Below, one piece after another: positions 15,535-26,765 of a stretch of 64,000 nucleotides of DNA. This DNA comes from Zygnema cylindricum (taxonomy: Eukaryota; Streptophyta; Zygnematophyceae; Zygnematales; Zygnemataceae), in NCBI GenBank assembly GCA_037447655.1, contig JBBHKE010000716.1, positions 167,328 to 231,327 of the forward strand, in the 5' to 3' direction. The notes beneath the pieces were generated by a model. The model was not told the origin of the DNA. It searched no databases and saw nothing but the letters and a program-made list of their open reading frames with translations. Both the position numbers and the translations under genes were made by a program. Every line of letters starts with the position of its first letter. Position 1 is the first letter of the stretch.

Positions 15535-18251
15535 ATGGCAGAAGTCATGTCTGTCTCTCGTCTCTTCATGTCTTCGTCTTCCTGTCGCTCCTTTCTATGC
15601 CCATCCTTTTCTCGTTCTTCTCTTGAATGTTGTTCATCTTTACCTTGTTCGTCATCGTCCTTTTCTTCCCATTCTTATCTATTTCCTGATTCTCAGTCTC
15701 AGGTCCATCCTTGCTCTCGTTTACATTTTCATTTTTCTGTTTCTAAGGCTTCTCATTTGTCCTTTTCTCACACAAGCTTCCTGCAATGGTCTCGGTACAT
15801 CAGAAATCGGAGGATAGGGGAAAGGAGAGAGAAAGGAGAGAGAAGGATGGTAGTCATGGCTTCCTTATACCGTTTTGGAAGGGAAGGGAGAGTGGAAGAC
15901 ATTAGAGGCTTTGAGGGAAGCAACTTCTCCGGTGACGTCACAGAGGATAACACGTCCCACGAAGACGAAAACACTTGGCATGGAGAACATGCCACATGGA
16001 AAGGAAAAGAGTTTGACACGTTGCAGGGAGAGGATTCTGACACGTGGCAAGGAAAAGCATATGACACATGGCATGGAAATGATTATGAGACATGGCAAGG
16101 TGGACGTGACACTTGGCAACAAAGTGACTATGACACGTGGCAAGGAAATGATTCCGAGGCGTGGCAAGGAGGACGTAACTCTCGGCGGAGAGGAAATGGC
16201 ACGTGGCAAATGGAGGATGAGCCGGGGCAGAGACGGGAATTTGACTGGTTTGGGAAGGGGACAGACGAGGAGGTAGGCTGAGCTGTTTCGTTTTTTTTTA
16301 AGTAATGACTGGAATCCACATTGTGCATGCTTCAAATGCTAACCAAATCATCACTTATAAATAGTATGATGGCAGAGAATTTTACGGTGAAGTTCAATTA
16401 CTAAAATAAATCTACAGTAACAAATGAAGTTCCTCATCAAGTGGTATCAAAATGTTAACATTTAATCCAATGTGAGGTTTGGTACATAGGTGGCTCAATT
16501 TTGTTGGTTACATATTTTTAGTGTTTGTTTACGGTATGTGAATGTATGATGTTCGCATAATGCTTCGTCCAAGCAGGTTTTCACTGAGTTTTTTGTAATG
16601 CATACAAATTTCTGCAATTTTTTTTGGAGTTTTTAGGGGTTTTCTGGGTCTGGAAGATGAAGCGTTTATAGATCTTCCAAGCACCTGAAAGTTATTTAGT
16701 TTTGTCGCGTACTATCAACAATACGCTACACTTTTCATCAAATTAGTAAGGATTATACCAACTTTAACTTTAAGTGACAATTGTTAAGTCGTACATTGAA
16801 TTGTGGATCACAAATAATTTCTTACGATGGGTGTAGACCTATACTAATTTCCTATTGGTTTTGTTCTACATCCTGGTTCTTAATTTGAATAGAGTACTAT
16901 TCACTTGGCAGCTCACCATTGTGAGTGTTGCGACACTTCATGGATAGAATTTATTTGACTGATTTTTTGAAATTGAATTAGATGAAGCCATTTGTTACGA
17001 AAGATCTGTTGGTCTGGAATTTATCTAATCTGGGAAAATAGTACCAACGTCAACATGGATTCATTATGATAACACGGGTATAAGCTTTGTTCACATGATC
17101 CACTCTAATATTGGTGGATTTTGTATCTAAACTTTTGCTTTCCCAGTTTTTTTCTGGAATGATGCTTCTTTGTTTTTACTTTGTGTTTGTTTTGTCGGTC
17201 TTTTTTCCCATATTTTTTTTGTAATTGTTGACTTTTTTTGCAGGTTTTGGATGAGTATCCATGGCTACAAAACAAATGGAGTGTTTTTTTTAACTTTCTT
17301 TTTTCCCATATAAAGCAATCCATGGCTGTTTTAGAGACAAGAATCCAAGGATATCTCCCTTCATCTATGCCACGTCAGCTGGTATGAGGTTTTCTCAAAA
17401 TGTTTTGTGCTTTTGTTAAGCTTTTAATATAATTGCAAATTTCACGTGAATACAGTTTTGGAAAACTTTTATTTTGGGTTTTTAGGGTTTTTTGGGTCGG
17501 TATGTTGCTTTTGTATGAGTTTCTGTTTCTGAATGCAGATTTCCATTGCTGTTAACGGAGGACTCGTTTTGACCGTAATGTGGCTAATGAAGTCACTTTT
17601 GGAGGTAAGAAAAAGGTCACCTTAGCCCTTTTTATTTTGTTTTTGTAGCAGCATTTTTAAAGTGATTCAGTCCATTTTATGTGGGATTGTTTTAGTTGTC
17701 TCTATTCTCTTTTTATTCATTCCCTGTTGTATGCTTTTGAGTACAAAGTTGTTGGTACTTTAGTAAACTTCACTTCCTTTTTTCAACAAAAAACAATACT
17801 GGCAAGATAACACTTATAAGCAATTGTTTCACATTATCCCTTTCAGAGCGTGAATACGTTTCTTTATGCATAGAAAGAAACGTTTTTATGTGAAAGTTAA
17901 CAATTTATTTTCGCTGCAGAAAACAGAAATGTTCGTATATGCGAAGAAATAGGCACTAGTGGTTACCTCAGATTTTGTTTTGGTACGCTGAATAGTTTTT
18001 GTATTTGTGTCTTTATTCATGTTTTAAAAAATGTGCCCACTCAGGTTCTTTTTACTATTGGGAAGACATTTTTTATTGTTCTACTTCTCATATCAAGTTT
18101 TTTCGCAATCGGAAAATGGATTCCCAAAAGAGGTAAAGTGGAAAATAAGCAACAAAAAACAACAAAAACTCGTCCGAGAAGGAGAAAACGAAGTACAAAT
18201 GAGACTGACTTCGATGGATTGTATCGAAATCAGAACTATGGATATTCATAA
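15535..18251 (+). CDS. Unknown two-TM protein with plastid-type leader and DTWQG repeats
   Basis: Not recognised. Exons 15535-16272, 17244-17381, 17539-17604 and 18045-18251 join in phase 0 with donors GTAGGC, GTATGA and GTAAGA and good CAG acceptors; 382 residues. Residues 1 to about 100 are Ser/Cys/Phe-rich with almost no acidic residues, like a plastid transit peptide. Residues about 145-235 carry degenerate repeats of the type DTWQGxDY. Exon 2 encodes a Trp/Phe-rich amphipathic segment (DEYPWLQNKWSVFF). Two hydrophobic segments follow: GGLVLTVMWLMKSLL in exon 3 and FFIVLLLISSFFAIG in exon 4. The end is a basic tail (RPRRRKR). This suggests a membrane-anchored organelle protein, an inference from composition. 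Head-to-head with RBR. The exon structure is better supported than any function. Confidence 0.65.
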
Positions 18252-19030
18252 ACATAGAGTTATTACACTTCCAGTACCACCATTTTTATTGATAGGTAAT
18301 GAAAAAGAAATAAATGTCAGTTTTTGTAAGATATGTATCTAATGCACATTGTTTCCCATCTTGACTTCTTTAATGGCCCTTGTACAGATTGTATCCATTA
18401 TTTCATTCTATTTCCGTCAACAAGAACCTGTTTGTTTGTTTGTTTGTTTGTTTGTTTTTTATTTTTTATTTTTTATTTATTGACTCTCCTGTTCGTGATT
18501 TAATCTTGGTCTAATGTTAGTGGATATTGAATCCTTGTTTTTTAAGTTGTTAAAATGAGCAACTTTAGGGTTTTTTTACTGAGGTCGAGTTCCTCATTTT
18601 TACGAACTGTTTTTGAATGTCTCCGTTTTCCACACATCGCATTGATGTCTTGTATTGATAAGCAACAATATAATCAGAACCGCTAAGTGTTGGGTATAAT
18701 GGAACAATACTGTTTTGCTTTCTACTGAATTGTTGCCTATTTCATTAGATATTGTGATATAACAATATGGCACAATGTAGCTTTCTTCGAATAGGAACTC
18801 TTAATTATAGGACAACCACTTGAACTCAGAGAAAACGCAGAAAGGCACCAAAAGTTTAAACTTTTTCTAGCATTCTTGTCCTCTAGGTATGTAAATGTTC
18901 TAGTATGTTTCAACCGCTTTGAGTTAAAGGGTACCAAGACTTTGCTCAAAATATTGCTCGATGTTAAACCATCTGGTTGGAGAAAATGATTCAATTAGAT
19001 ACTGATAATAAGTTATCAGATAACCTCTAC
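18252..19030. other. Intergenic, 3' side of membrane-protein gene
   Basis: AT-rich sequence with a (GTTT)n microsatellite at about 18430-18460 and no recognisable coding potential. Confidence 0.5.
18430..18460 (+). repeat. (GTTT)n microsatellite
   Basis: About seven GTTT units run into TTTTTTATTTTTTATTTTTT. Confidence 0.9.
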
Positions 19031-19536
19031 ACCGCAAATCGTAATTAGAGTAAAGGAATAATAAGAGTAAAAAAAACGAAAAAAAAAAATATTAACTCTA
19101 TTTTGGGTAATCAACGCTTTTCAAAAAAAAAAAAAATACTCTAATTTATCAATAACTCTAATTAGGCGTAAATTTTGGCGCTGAATATATCTACTGTAAA
19201 TTAGGTACACGTATAGAATCTGACAAAACGTACAGTTTCACGTGAATATGCCGTTTGCATTACGTGGTTTGTTAAAACGCAGTTACATGATAACGGCCTG
19301 TATTAAATCATTATTTGTACTTTTTAACTTAATAAAGTACAATTTTGCACGGTCAGACACCGACCGTACGCCACACTATTTAAAACGGCACTGTATTAGA
19401 GTTATTAACGCTCATTCAAAAAGTACCTTAAATTGTATAATGAAAAAATTAGAATCATTTACTCTATTTAACGTGATAGAGTCGAAATTTAGGGCGACCG
19501 AATAAGCGTTATTTACTCTAATTACGATTCACGATG
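19031..19536. mobile_element. MITE with TAATTAGAGTAA ends
   Basis: About 506 bp with terminal inverted repeats: left AAATCGTAATTAGAGTAAA (from 19036), right TTTACTCTAATTACGATT (19512-19529). The interior is AT-rich, with a GTCAGACACCGACCGTACG-type core. Related sequence occurs near 23.2-23.5, 42.9-43.1, 48.1-48.6 and 60.7-61.3 kb. No transposase. Confidence 0.65.
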
Positions 19537-19677
19537 TAATGTAAGGAAGCAGTTCTGCTCGCTACTGCGGTGAATGAGAAATTGAAGACAATCATAATAA
19601 AGACAAAATAATGATACATGAAAGCGTCATCAATTGTTGTTTGTAATGTGCGACCAAGTTCGTTTCTGTCACTCGAA

Positions 19678-20730
19678 TTGAAAAAGAAAAAGAAAAAGAA
19701 AAAGAATTTATTTCCAAGAACGCGATGGTAATACCATCAAAGTACAAAACATGATTGTCACTAAAAAGTATTGATGACTATCAAAGGTTAAAGACCAAAC
19801 CCCTAAAGGACTAAAAACACAACAAAAATGCATAAAAAGCCTAAAAGGAAAGAAAGAAAGCAAGTACAACAAAAGCAAACTATTGAAACGCTACACACTA
19901 ACCTAGACGCTAAAGCCTCAAACTACGCCTAACGAAAGATAAAAAATATAGATATCGTCTATATGGGCCTTGTGGCGCGGCGGTAAGTCTCGCAGTCCTC
20001 GGCCATCAGTCACCACTGTGCTCTGTCGGATAATGGCCGAAGCTTGGGAACGTTGAAGGGCGACACAGATGCGTTAGCGGTAGAAAGCCGAAATGAGAGC
20101 TAGAGAAGGGCTACCCGACCCTCTGACTTCGAAAGATCGTCGAGCGCAGTCGCCCAAAAAGTTGTCGAAAGACGAGTCTAAGGTCCCAAATATCTCCAAA
20201 GCAGATGGTGTGAAACTATCAGCGGTCTCGGAGCGCGTAGTCACGTGCTTTCGAAGCCGCTGCATCTCGAGCTGCAACACCAGTATGTAATGCCGGGCGC
20301 GAGGAAACATGGGATCCTGTAGGGTCTGTGAGGACTACGTCCCCCAATGTTCTTGCCGCGCCATGTAGAAAAACTAGATCCACACGAGGACCCCGTGTAC
20401 CCCTAGATTGAGAACGTGGTGGTAATATGTGCGACACCTCGCGCTTGACTGTGTACCCTGCTTCAGAACCCACGGCAGCGATAACATCCCGTACCATGTC
20501 GTGTGTTGTTGTTCGCTCCCCACCGTGTGAGCAACATAGCAAATGTACCCCTTGCTCGTCTATAGATTGACCACAAATGCAACGGGGCTTGCCTAAAAGG
20601 GAAGGGTGCGGGAAGCCCAGTCGTAAGCGAAGCGCAGCAGAATATTGAGGAGAAGATAAACGGAGCGAAGTGGAAATTGGTGTAGCAATAAACCAAGCTC
20701 CAGCCCCAGGCCCCGAGCACGATCGAAGCT
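19678..20730 (-). mobile_element. 5'-truncated non-LTR retrotransposon (LINE), ORF2 C-terminus
   Basis: Read on the minus strand, frames covering 20710 to 20080 encode the tail of a non-LTR retrotransposon polyprotein. LRLGFPHPSL is followed by a Cys/His cluster (CICGQSIDEQGVHLLCCSHG), then HDMVRD, REVSHILPP and RVDLV...LGDVVLTDPT, and after a frame change FTPSALEIFG. The Cys/His cluster plus a downstream RVDLV/DVV acidic pattern is what restriction-like-endonuclease LINEs carry C-terminally; I infer that class. At least two frame changes mark it as dead. The 3' end is a (TTTTTC)n tail, seen on the plus strand as AAAAAG repeats at 19680-19705. Everything upstream of the Cys/His region is missing, as usual after incomplete reverse transcription. 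Confidence 0.75.
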
Positions 20731-20740
20731 AATTCGAGTG

Positions 20741-21234
20741 AGTGTTTCCTAAATAACCTAAAATTACCGAAAACAACACCATTTGTATGTTAACATCGGA
20801 TATTGAAAATCGTCGATGATTTTCACACCGACCAATTTTAACTTAGAATTTGCATTTGCGTACCATGTACGTGCGTACCACGCTATCGTACGACACAACT
20901 TTTGTACTCTTTGCATAACGCCTTGTCAAATACCAGCTCATTTTTAGGGTTTCTCTATTTTCACGTGACGAATGAGCGCTGCCAAAAATAGTATGACGAA
21001 TAGGTGTTACAAAAATAGCGCGACGAAAGTACGTTACGAGATTACTTTTGTTATTTCTGTTGGATTTTTGAATGTATATACCGTGTGCGGTTTTTTTTTT
21101 TTCCGTTGGTTGTCGTCTTGACATGGATATTCATTATCATGCGTGTCGCGGCTCAATTTTTTTTGTAAATGGTGATGTAGCTCGAGAGGTACATCAAAAC
21201 CCTCAAAAGAAAACCTAAAATACCCTAAATGGTA
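20741..21234. other. Intergenic
   Basis: AT-rich, with no coding similarity seen. It contains several ACGTACGT-like short palindromes around 20860-20880. Confidence 0.4.
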
Positions 21235-21899
21235 GTGTTGGGTATCTGGTAAATTCATATCGCGATAATTTTGATATTCGATATATCGAATATCGATCGA
21301 GCAGAATCCTCGATATATCGTACCGAGACCAATCGTACGGTGACATAAAGGTAGACGCCGCAAAATATAACTGACAAAAAAATACTAATTCAGTAATTCA
21401 AATAATTAATTATTTATAGTATGGTTACATCAAGAGGTCTTCGTAATAGTACGGACAACAAAATTTATGTATTACTGTTACATCGCGAATTGTCTGTAAA
21501 TAAGTTTTTACATACGTGTTCTGATTTGAGTAGTTACACGTAAGTTGACGATCAAATCTCTAAAATCGTCAAAGATTTAGAAACCGACCATTTTCGTATG
21601 GAAATCCGTACTTGTGTATTACGTACGTGTACTTCACAAGTGTACCGAGTCAATGTACCTCAATGTCTCCTTCACTCTGCTGACTTTCAAGAAAAAACCG
21701 TATTTCTTTTTGGCAAATATTTTACGGTCACCTTGTCCGAAGGCACGTGACTTCAGAGACCTATGAAAATTTTCATTTTTTTTTAAAAGCCTCGATATAT
21801 TGGTGATACGATATATCGCCAATATATCGCAATATTTACCTTTTCGATATATTGAAGCGATATATCGAATATCGGCAAATGGTCCTCGATACCCAACAC
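21235..21899. mobile_element. MITE with GTGTTGGGTATC ends and CGATATATCG palindromes
   Basis: Perfect 12-bp terminal inverted repeats GTGTTGGGTATC (21235-21246) and GATACCCAACAC (21888-21899), 665 bp apart. Both ends also carry subterminal CGATATATCG and GATATTCGATATATCG palindromes. No ORF and no clear target duplication. Confidence 0.7.
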
Positions 21900-22160
21900 C
21901 AGAGGTCGCAAACGGTCCACCGAAACCGTGACCGACCGTTGACCAACCGCGCGCGCCGGATCCGGAACGGATTCGGTTGCCAAATTTTGGGGGCCGGGCG
22001 GTTGCGTTCGGTTGATTCACCAAAAAAAATAAAATGGTCTGTTATGGTAGGTTAACCAAAAAACAAAAAAAAAAAAAAAATTGTACCGTCCATACAATCC
22101 AACATTATTATACTTTGTACTCTTTGGTATCGTGGAAGTACGTGACATCATGATTAACGT

Positions 22161-22289
22161 CGCAAATCTGACACGGTAGTAACACTATTCATTTCGCAAA
22201 TCTTAGGGAACGCGACAAAGGGTCGCAAACCTGACACGGTACTGTAGTAAACACTATTCATTTCGCAAATCTGAGGGAACGCGACAAAT
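22161..22289. repeat. Two-copy tandem repeat, about 64 bp
   Basis: Unit CGCAAATCTGACACGGTA...GGGAACGCGACAAA occurs at 22161-22223 and 22224-22289 with small differences. Confidence 0.8.
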
Positions 22290-22721
22290 CGTAATTATTG
22301 GCTTATTCATACGTCGTACAATAATTAATTTTGTACTTTTTCGATTTCGGGCGGGCACGCTTAACGACAAAAAGTGACTGTCTGCAACACTTTTTATTTA
22401 CATGTGGTTGCCGCAATTTTGTTACCGTAAACGTTCGCCGGCCGTGTGAATTGCTAAATTTATTATGACGGTCGACGTTCGCAAGCGCGGCATAATTTAA
22501 AGCGGTTGAAAAATATTTTCAAAGTTTGTTCAACCGATTGACCGTCAAATTTGTACTCAACGGTGCTTTATTTGTACATGTGTGTAATTCAAACGTACTT
22601 TTTTTGACAAAATGGCGTAAGTGACTGTCTGCAACCAAAACAGTCACTGTCATTATCAGTTCCCTAATTTAATTACTGTAGCTGAGCAAGCAGACCATCG
22701 TTCAAAAGTAGGCGTTTTTTC

Positions 22722-24079
22722 CATAGTTCAAAAGTATGTTTTTTTATGGTAGGCCTTTGGTAGGCGCACAAAACTTTGCACAAAACTCGCGCAACGTAGG
22801 CATACTGTATGTGTGTGCGTCATGCACACTCCTGTACGAACGTCCGAATCTGACGTATGATCAAAGTACAGCGCACGCCGCCGGACGAAATATTTTAGCG
22901 AATTGACACTGCGTAGGATGACATTCCGTGGGAAAAAAAACCGGGAAAAAAAAAACGCGGACGGGCAACCAAACAAAATTTCTACAGTGAATGAACCACG
23001 GATAAAAAAAAATTAGAATACAGATCCAGCAAACCGGCCACAAACTAAAAACTGCCAGAGAAAAAAATGCGGTTAAGGCAACATCCCAACATTGCATAAA
23101 ATGTAAGGAAACACTATATGCGGTTCTCTAGTTCACTGCACCGCCTATATACGGTTCTCCAATTCACTACACCGCCAATCGCTATTAGCGTAGTGTCGGC
23201 TAATTCCTTTCCGGTTTTTTTTTTAAATTCGCAAATAGCGTAGTATGTTCTATATTTTTCATTACTCTAATTAGGGCTATTTTCCAAGTACCGTAAAAAT
23301 GAAAGTACGTTGTCTCTTAAATAGAGTGGTATACGGTCCGTGTCACACCGTACATAAATGTACCTTTTTAAGTTAAAAAATACAATAAATTAGTTTTAGT
23401 AAGCGCAGACGCATGAGAATGTGCGTTCTAAAAAGGGAAAAAAAACAAGTCGTAAAAAAACCACGTTCACACATATTCGTCTGACAACCGCATTTCGACC
23501 GTGTGAACGTTCGATTTTTGTACGATTTGTCAGATTTTGTACGGCAACCTATATTAGTGTAAGCATTTTTGCAACTGACATTTTTATGACGGACATTTCA
23601 TAGCTTTTTCGAAAAGTTGTTTTGCAGCCACCAACGGGGATGGTCCGTAGGTTTTGGTAATTTTTTTGGCAGTGTGGTATTTTTTTTTTTTTTTATCGTC
23701 CCATACAGCATGGTTGGTCAATTTGAGGCTTTATTTAGTATCGCCCTCAAAATTACAGACGTTAATATGACAGATTGTCCTTTTGTAAGTTGTGTTATGG
23801 GCTTTTCATGTGATCTTTTTAAATCGCCTACTTTGATAAAAAATCTGATGGTTTAAATTAAAAGTCCCTCAAAACTCACACAAATATTTTGTTTTGTCCG
23901 ATTTTTTTTCAAAATGTAGACATGTCGTTTAATTCTCTATCGATCGATGTGCAACTCAACCTTGTTCCTATTTTATTTCATTTTGCGGCCAATACAATAT
24001 GGGTCTTAAGGGCATATTGTATGTTTTGCGTACTATAGGCATATTGTATAGGCGTACGGCCACCTACTTTTGAACTATG
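22722..24079. mobile_element. hAT-like MITE, enlarged by a nested MITE
   Basis: Left end CATAGTTCAAAAGTA (22722-22736) and right end TACTTTTGAACTATG (24065-24079) are perfect inverted repeats. Blocks near both ends match, in inverse order, the 549-bp element at 50257-50805, for example AATACAATATGGGTCTTAAG. The extra interior from about 23160 to 23600 resembles the TAATTAGAGTAA MITE family, including CCGTACATAAATGTACCTTT. A second partial copy of the end lies just outside, at 22696. No target duplication is visible. Confidence 0.6.
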
Positions 24080-24857
24080 CTTTGGAGTATATTGGCAAGA
24101 TTCTCTATAATGTTGTTCGCTGATAAAAAATTAAAAACAAAATAAGAGGTAGGATGTAGTACGGAGAGGTCCGGATTGCTGTAAACAACCTAATTTTTCA
24201 TCCGATGGAACTCCACCCTAAGTTAAGTGGGCCACACTCAACGACGTCGGAAAACATTATTTCGTGCAGTCAATTTTAATAAATTGCGGACGCTTAAAAT
24301 TCAGTTACTCGAATAGTGGGCGGCGACCCGTGGGACCGTTTGCATCACTGTGCAAGTTGACTTTTTAGATTTCAACCGCATGCGAGTTAGCCTTTTGTGT
24401 TTTTCGTCAACCGCATGTGAGTTGAATTTTTTGTTTTAGTCAACCGCATGCAGAACAGAATGCAAATCAATGAAAAAGTAAACCTTCACTCTTTTTACTG
24501 TGACAAATCAAATAAACAACAGTGCGAGAGAGTTTCTCATCTATTTTTGCCATAAAAAATAGGGTAACATACCTAACAGAGGTTTTTTTTTTTTTTTACC
24601 ATAATTAAATGTGTCTTGGGTAGAATGCTGTTAGGGTGCATATGGCGCTAGCAAGGAGCTTGTAAATGCCGTCAAGAAAACTGGTCGTTTCGCTCACTGC
24701 TCCTTTCAACCTAAAAGCGTTACCGGCTGAAGGCTATTACAAAATTGTTTTACGGCCCGTTGTTGCATTGCTCTATATTAGATCTTTGGTCGATAACGAA
24801 CATTTTGGTGGATCGACATGAATCTCATATTAAATAACTACAGAAGACAAGACAGCC
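24080..24857. other. Intergenic upstream of Copia fragment
   Basis: At 24371-24452 are three spaced copies of TCAACCGCATG. CATCCGATGGAACTCCACCC followed by TAAG, ending near 24222, resembles the right end of the Harbinger-like MITEs at 59.1-60.7 kb. No genes seen. Confidence 0.5.
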
Positions 24858-26371
24858 AACAATGAGGAGATGGCCTTAATTATGGCAGCCGATACTTGGG
24901 AGCTGGTGGATTGTCCACCTAACCGAAAACCAATCAGTTGTAAGTGGGTTTTCAAGTTAATACTGAACCCGGATAACACCATTAAGCCTTACAAAGCCCG
25001 ATTAGTAGCAAAAGGATTTACACAGAAAGAAGGAATCGACTACGAGGACACCTTTGCCCCGGTCGTCAGATTTCCCTCCGTCCACATACTTCTCAGTCTA
25101 GCAGCAGCAGAAGACATGGAGGTGAACCAGATGGACATCAAGACAACCTTTTTGCATGGAGAATTGGATGAGGAGATCTTCATGCGACAACCCGAAGGGA
25201 TTGTGGAGGAAAAAGAGGAGAGTAAGGTATGCCGGCTGATTAAATCTCTTTATGGTTTGAAACAGACGCCTCGACAGTGGAATAAGAAGCTTGATGAGTT
25301 TCTTACCGGTCTGAGATATATTTGGATAAACCCAGATCACTCAATCTATGTTCTTGAAGATGAGGAAGGTGTTATTTTTATTGCAATTTATGTTGATGAT
25401 TTGCTTGTTTTAAGTAAATCAATGGAAACAAATAATAAGCTGAAAACCGATCTTAAAGGGAGATTTGAGATGAAGGATATGGGGGAGGCAAGATAAATTC
25501 TGGGAATTCAAGTAGAAAGAGACCGAGAAAGAAAGATTATAAGATTGACTAAAAAAGAAGCAATAGGGAACATGTTGGAAAAATTTCAGATGGATAAAGC
25601 TAATAGTTGTACAACTCCAATGGAGTTAAAGAAGGGAAGTGAGGGGAGTGAGGAAGAACGAGTCATAGTCTTAGACGAGGAAATAAGTCATGAAGTACAA
25701 AAGTTCATGCAGACTATTCTTTACAGGCAAGTAGTGGGAAGCCTAATCTATTTTATTAATTGTACCTGGCCGGATTTAGCTGCATCTGTAGGAGTGCTGC
25801 GTAAAAGTCTAAATGCTCCCACTAAGAGGGATTGGGAGGCAGCTAAGAGAGTACTTAGATATTTGAGAGGAACTAGAGATCTATGGTTGCATTTGGGTGG
25901 GGAGAATATTGACATCACTACTTGGAGTGATGCCAGTTATAGTGATGCTCCGATGAGGAGATGTACTTCTGGATATGTATTATATGTGGGTGATGGGGCT
26001 TGTTGTTGGAGTAGCAAACATCAAAAGGTTATTGCTCAGTCCACCATGGAGGCTGAGTATATGGCCTCTTGCTCTGCTGTAAAAGAATTGATGTGGGCAA
26101 TGTCTTTGCTTCGTGAGCTTAGTTACCTTAAGAGTGGTGTGCAGAAAATGTTTTGTGATAATCAGGCACCAATCGCTATTTCTGCCAATCCTAAACATCA
26201 TTTTAAAGCCAAACACATGGACATTAGACTCGGCTTTGTTAGAGAGAAAGTAGAAAACAAAATAATCAGTTAAGAAAATCGACTAGATAGGAAGATGGTA
26301 GTAGATATGATGACCAAACATGTGCCTTCCCCTAAGCTAATTTTCTGCACGGAGAAGTTTGGTTTGAATTA
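24858..26371 (+). pseudogene. Copia pol fragment I: reverse transcriptase-RNase H
   Basis: The reading frame covers Ty1/Copia RT and RNase H: WELVDCPPNRKPISCKWVFK, GIDYEDTFAPVVRFPSV, MDIKTTFLHGELDEEIF, YGLKQ, IYVDDLLVLSK (YVDD catalytic box), then RNase H with TWSDASYSD and STMEAEYMA. It is interrupted in frame by TAA at about 25494 and again at about 26271. Everything 5' of RT (LTR, gag, protease, integrase) is absent. It ends just before a polypurine tract (AAAATAAGGGGAG) and the LTR at 26397. Confidence 0.9.
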
Positions 26372-26396
26372 AAGATTTACTAGAAAATAAGGGGAG

Positions 26397-26765
26397 TGTA
26401 GAAATTGATGGTTATTTTAGTATTTTCTAGGTCTAATATGAAATGCAGAAAAGAAGACGAGGCAGTGTGCCTCTAACATCTCTCTCAAACTCCCACACTT
26501 ATTGCATTCACTGAAAAGTTGGAGAGGAAGCTAGAGCCATGGTTGCCTATGCTTTCCAGAGATTTACGGGTAATAGATTAGTTGATTTACGGGTAGTAAA
26601 TTAGTTGATTTACTAAAAGGAAAGTTGTCGGTTCCAGGGTTTGATCTTGGTACCTACGATTAGTTAAAGCTGCCGGTAGCAGCCAGACTCATCCGTTAAG
26701 TTTAGAACTAGTGGTTACTGATATAGGGTTTAATAAATATATGAACCATACAATGTAGGCTAATT
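26397..26765 (+). repeat. 5' part of Copia I 3' LTR (split)
   Basis: Starts TGTAGAAATTGATGG directly after the polypurine tract and matches the first third of the solo LTR at 51279. It stops at TAATT (26761-26765), where the minus-strand element is inserted, and resumes at 34888. Confidence 0.85.
26626..26705 (-). other. tRNA-like sequence in LTR (antisense)
   Basis: Minus strand: an A-box-like CTTAACGGATGAG and a B-box-like GATCAAACCCTGG, matching the better copies at 27528 and 34598. Diverged; not a functional tRNA. Confidence 0.45.

Noticed and set aside
18737-18994. 85-codon minus-strand ORF
   Set aside because: No recognisable domain, splice context or neighbours; AT-rich intergenic DNA.
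19978-20030. Possible tRNA D-arm (GTGGCGCGGCGGTAAG)
   Set aside because: No B box or T arm follows at the right distance; it lies in the LINE 3' region.
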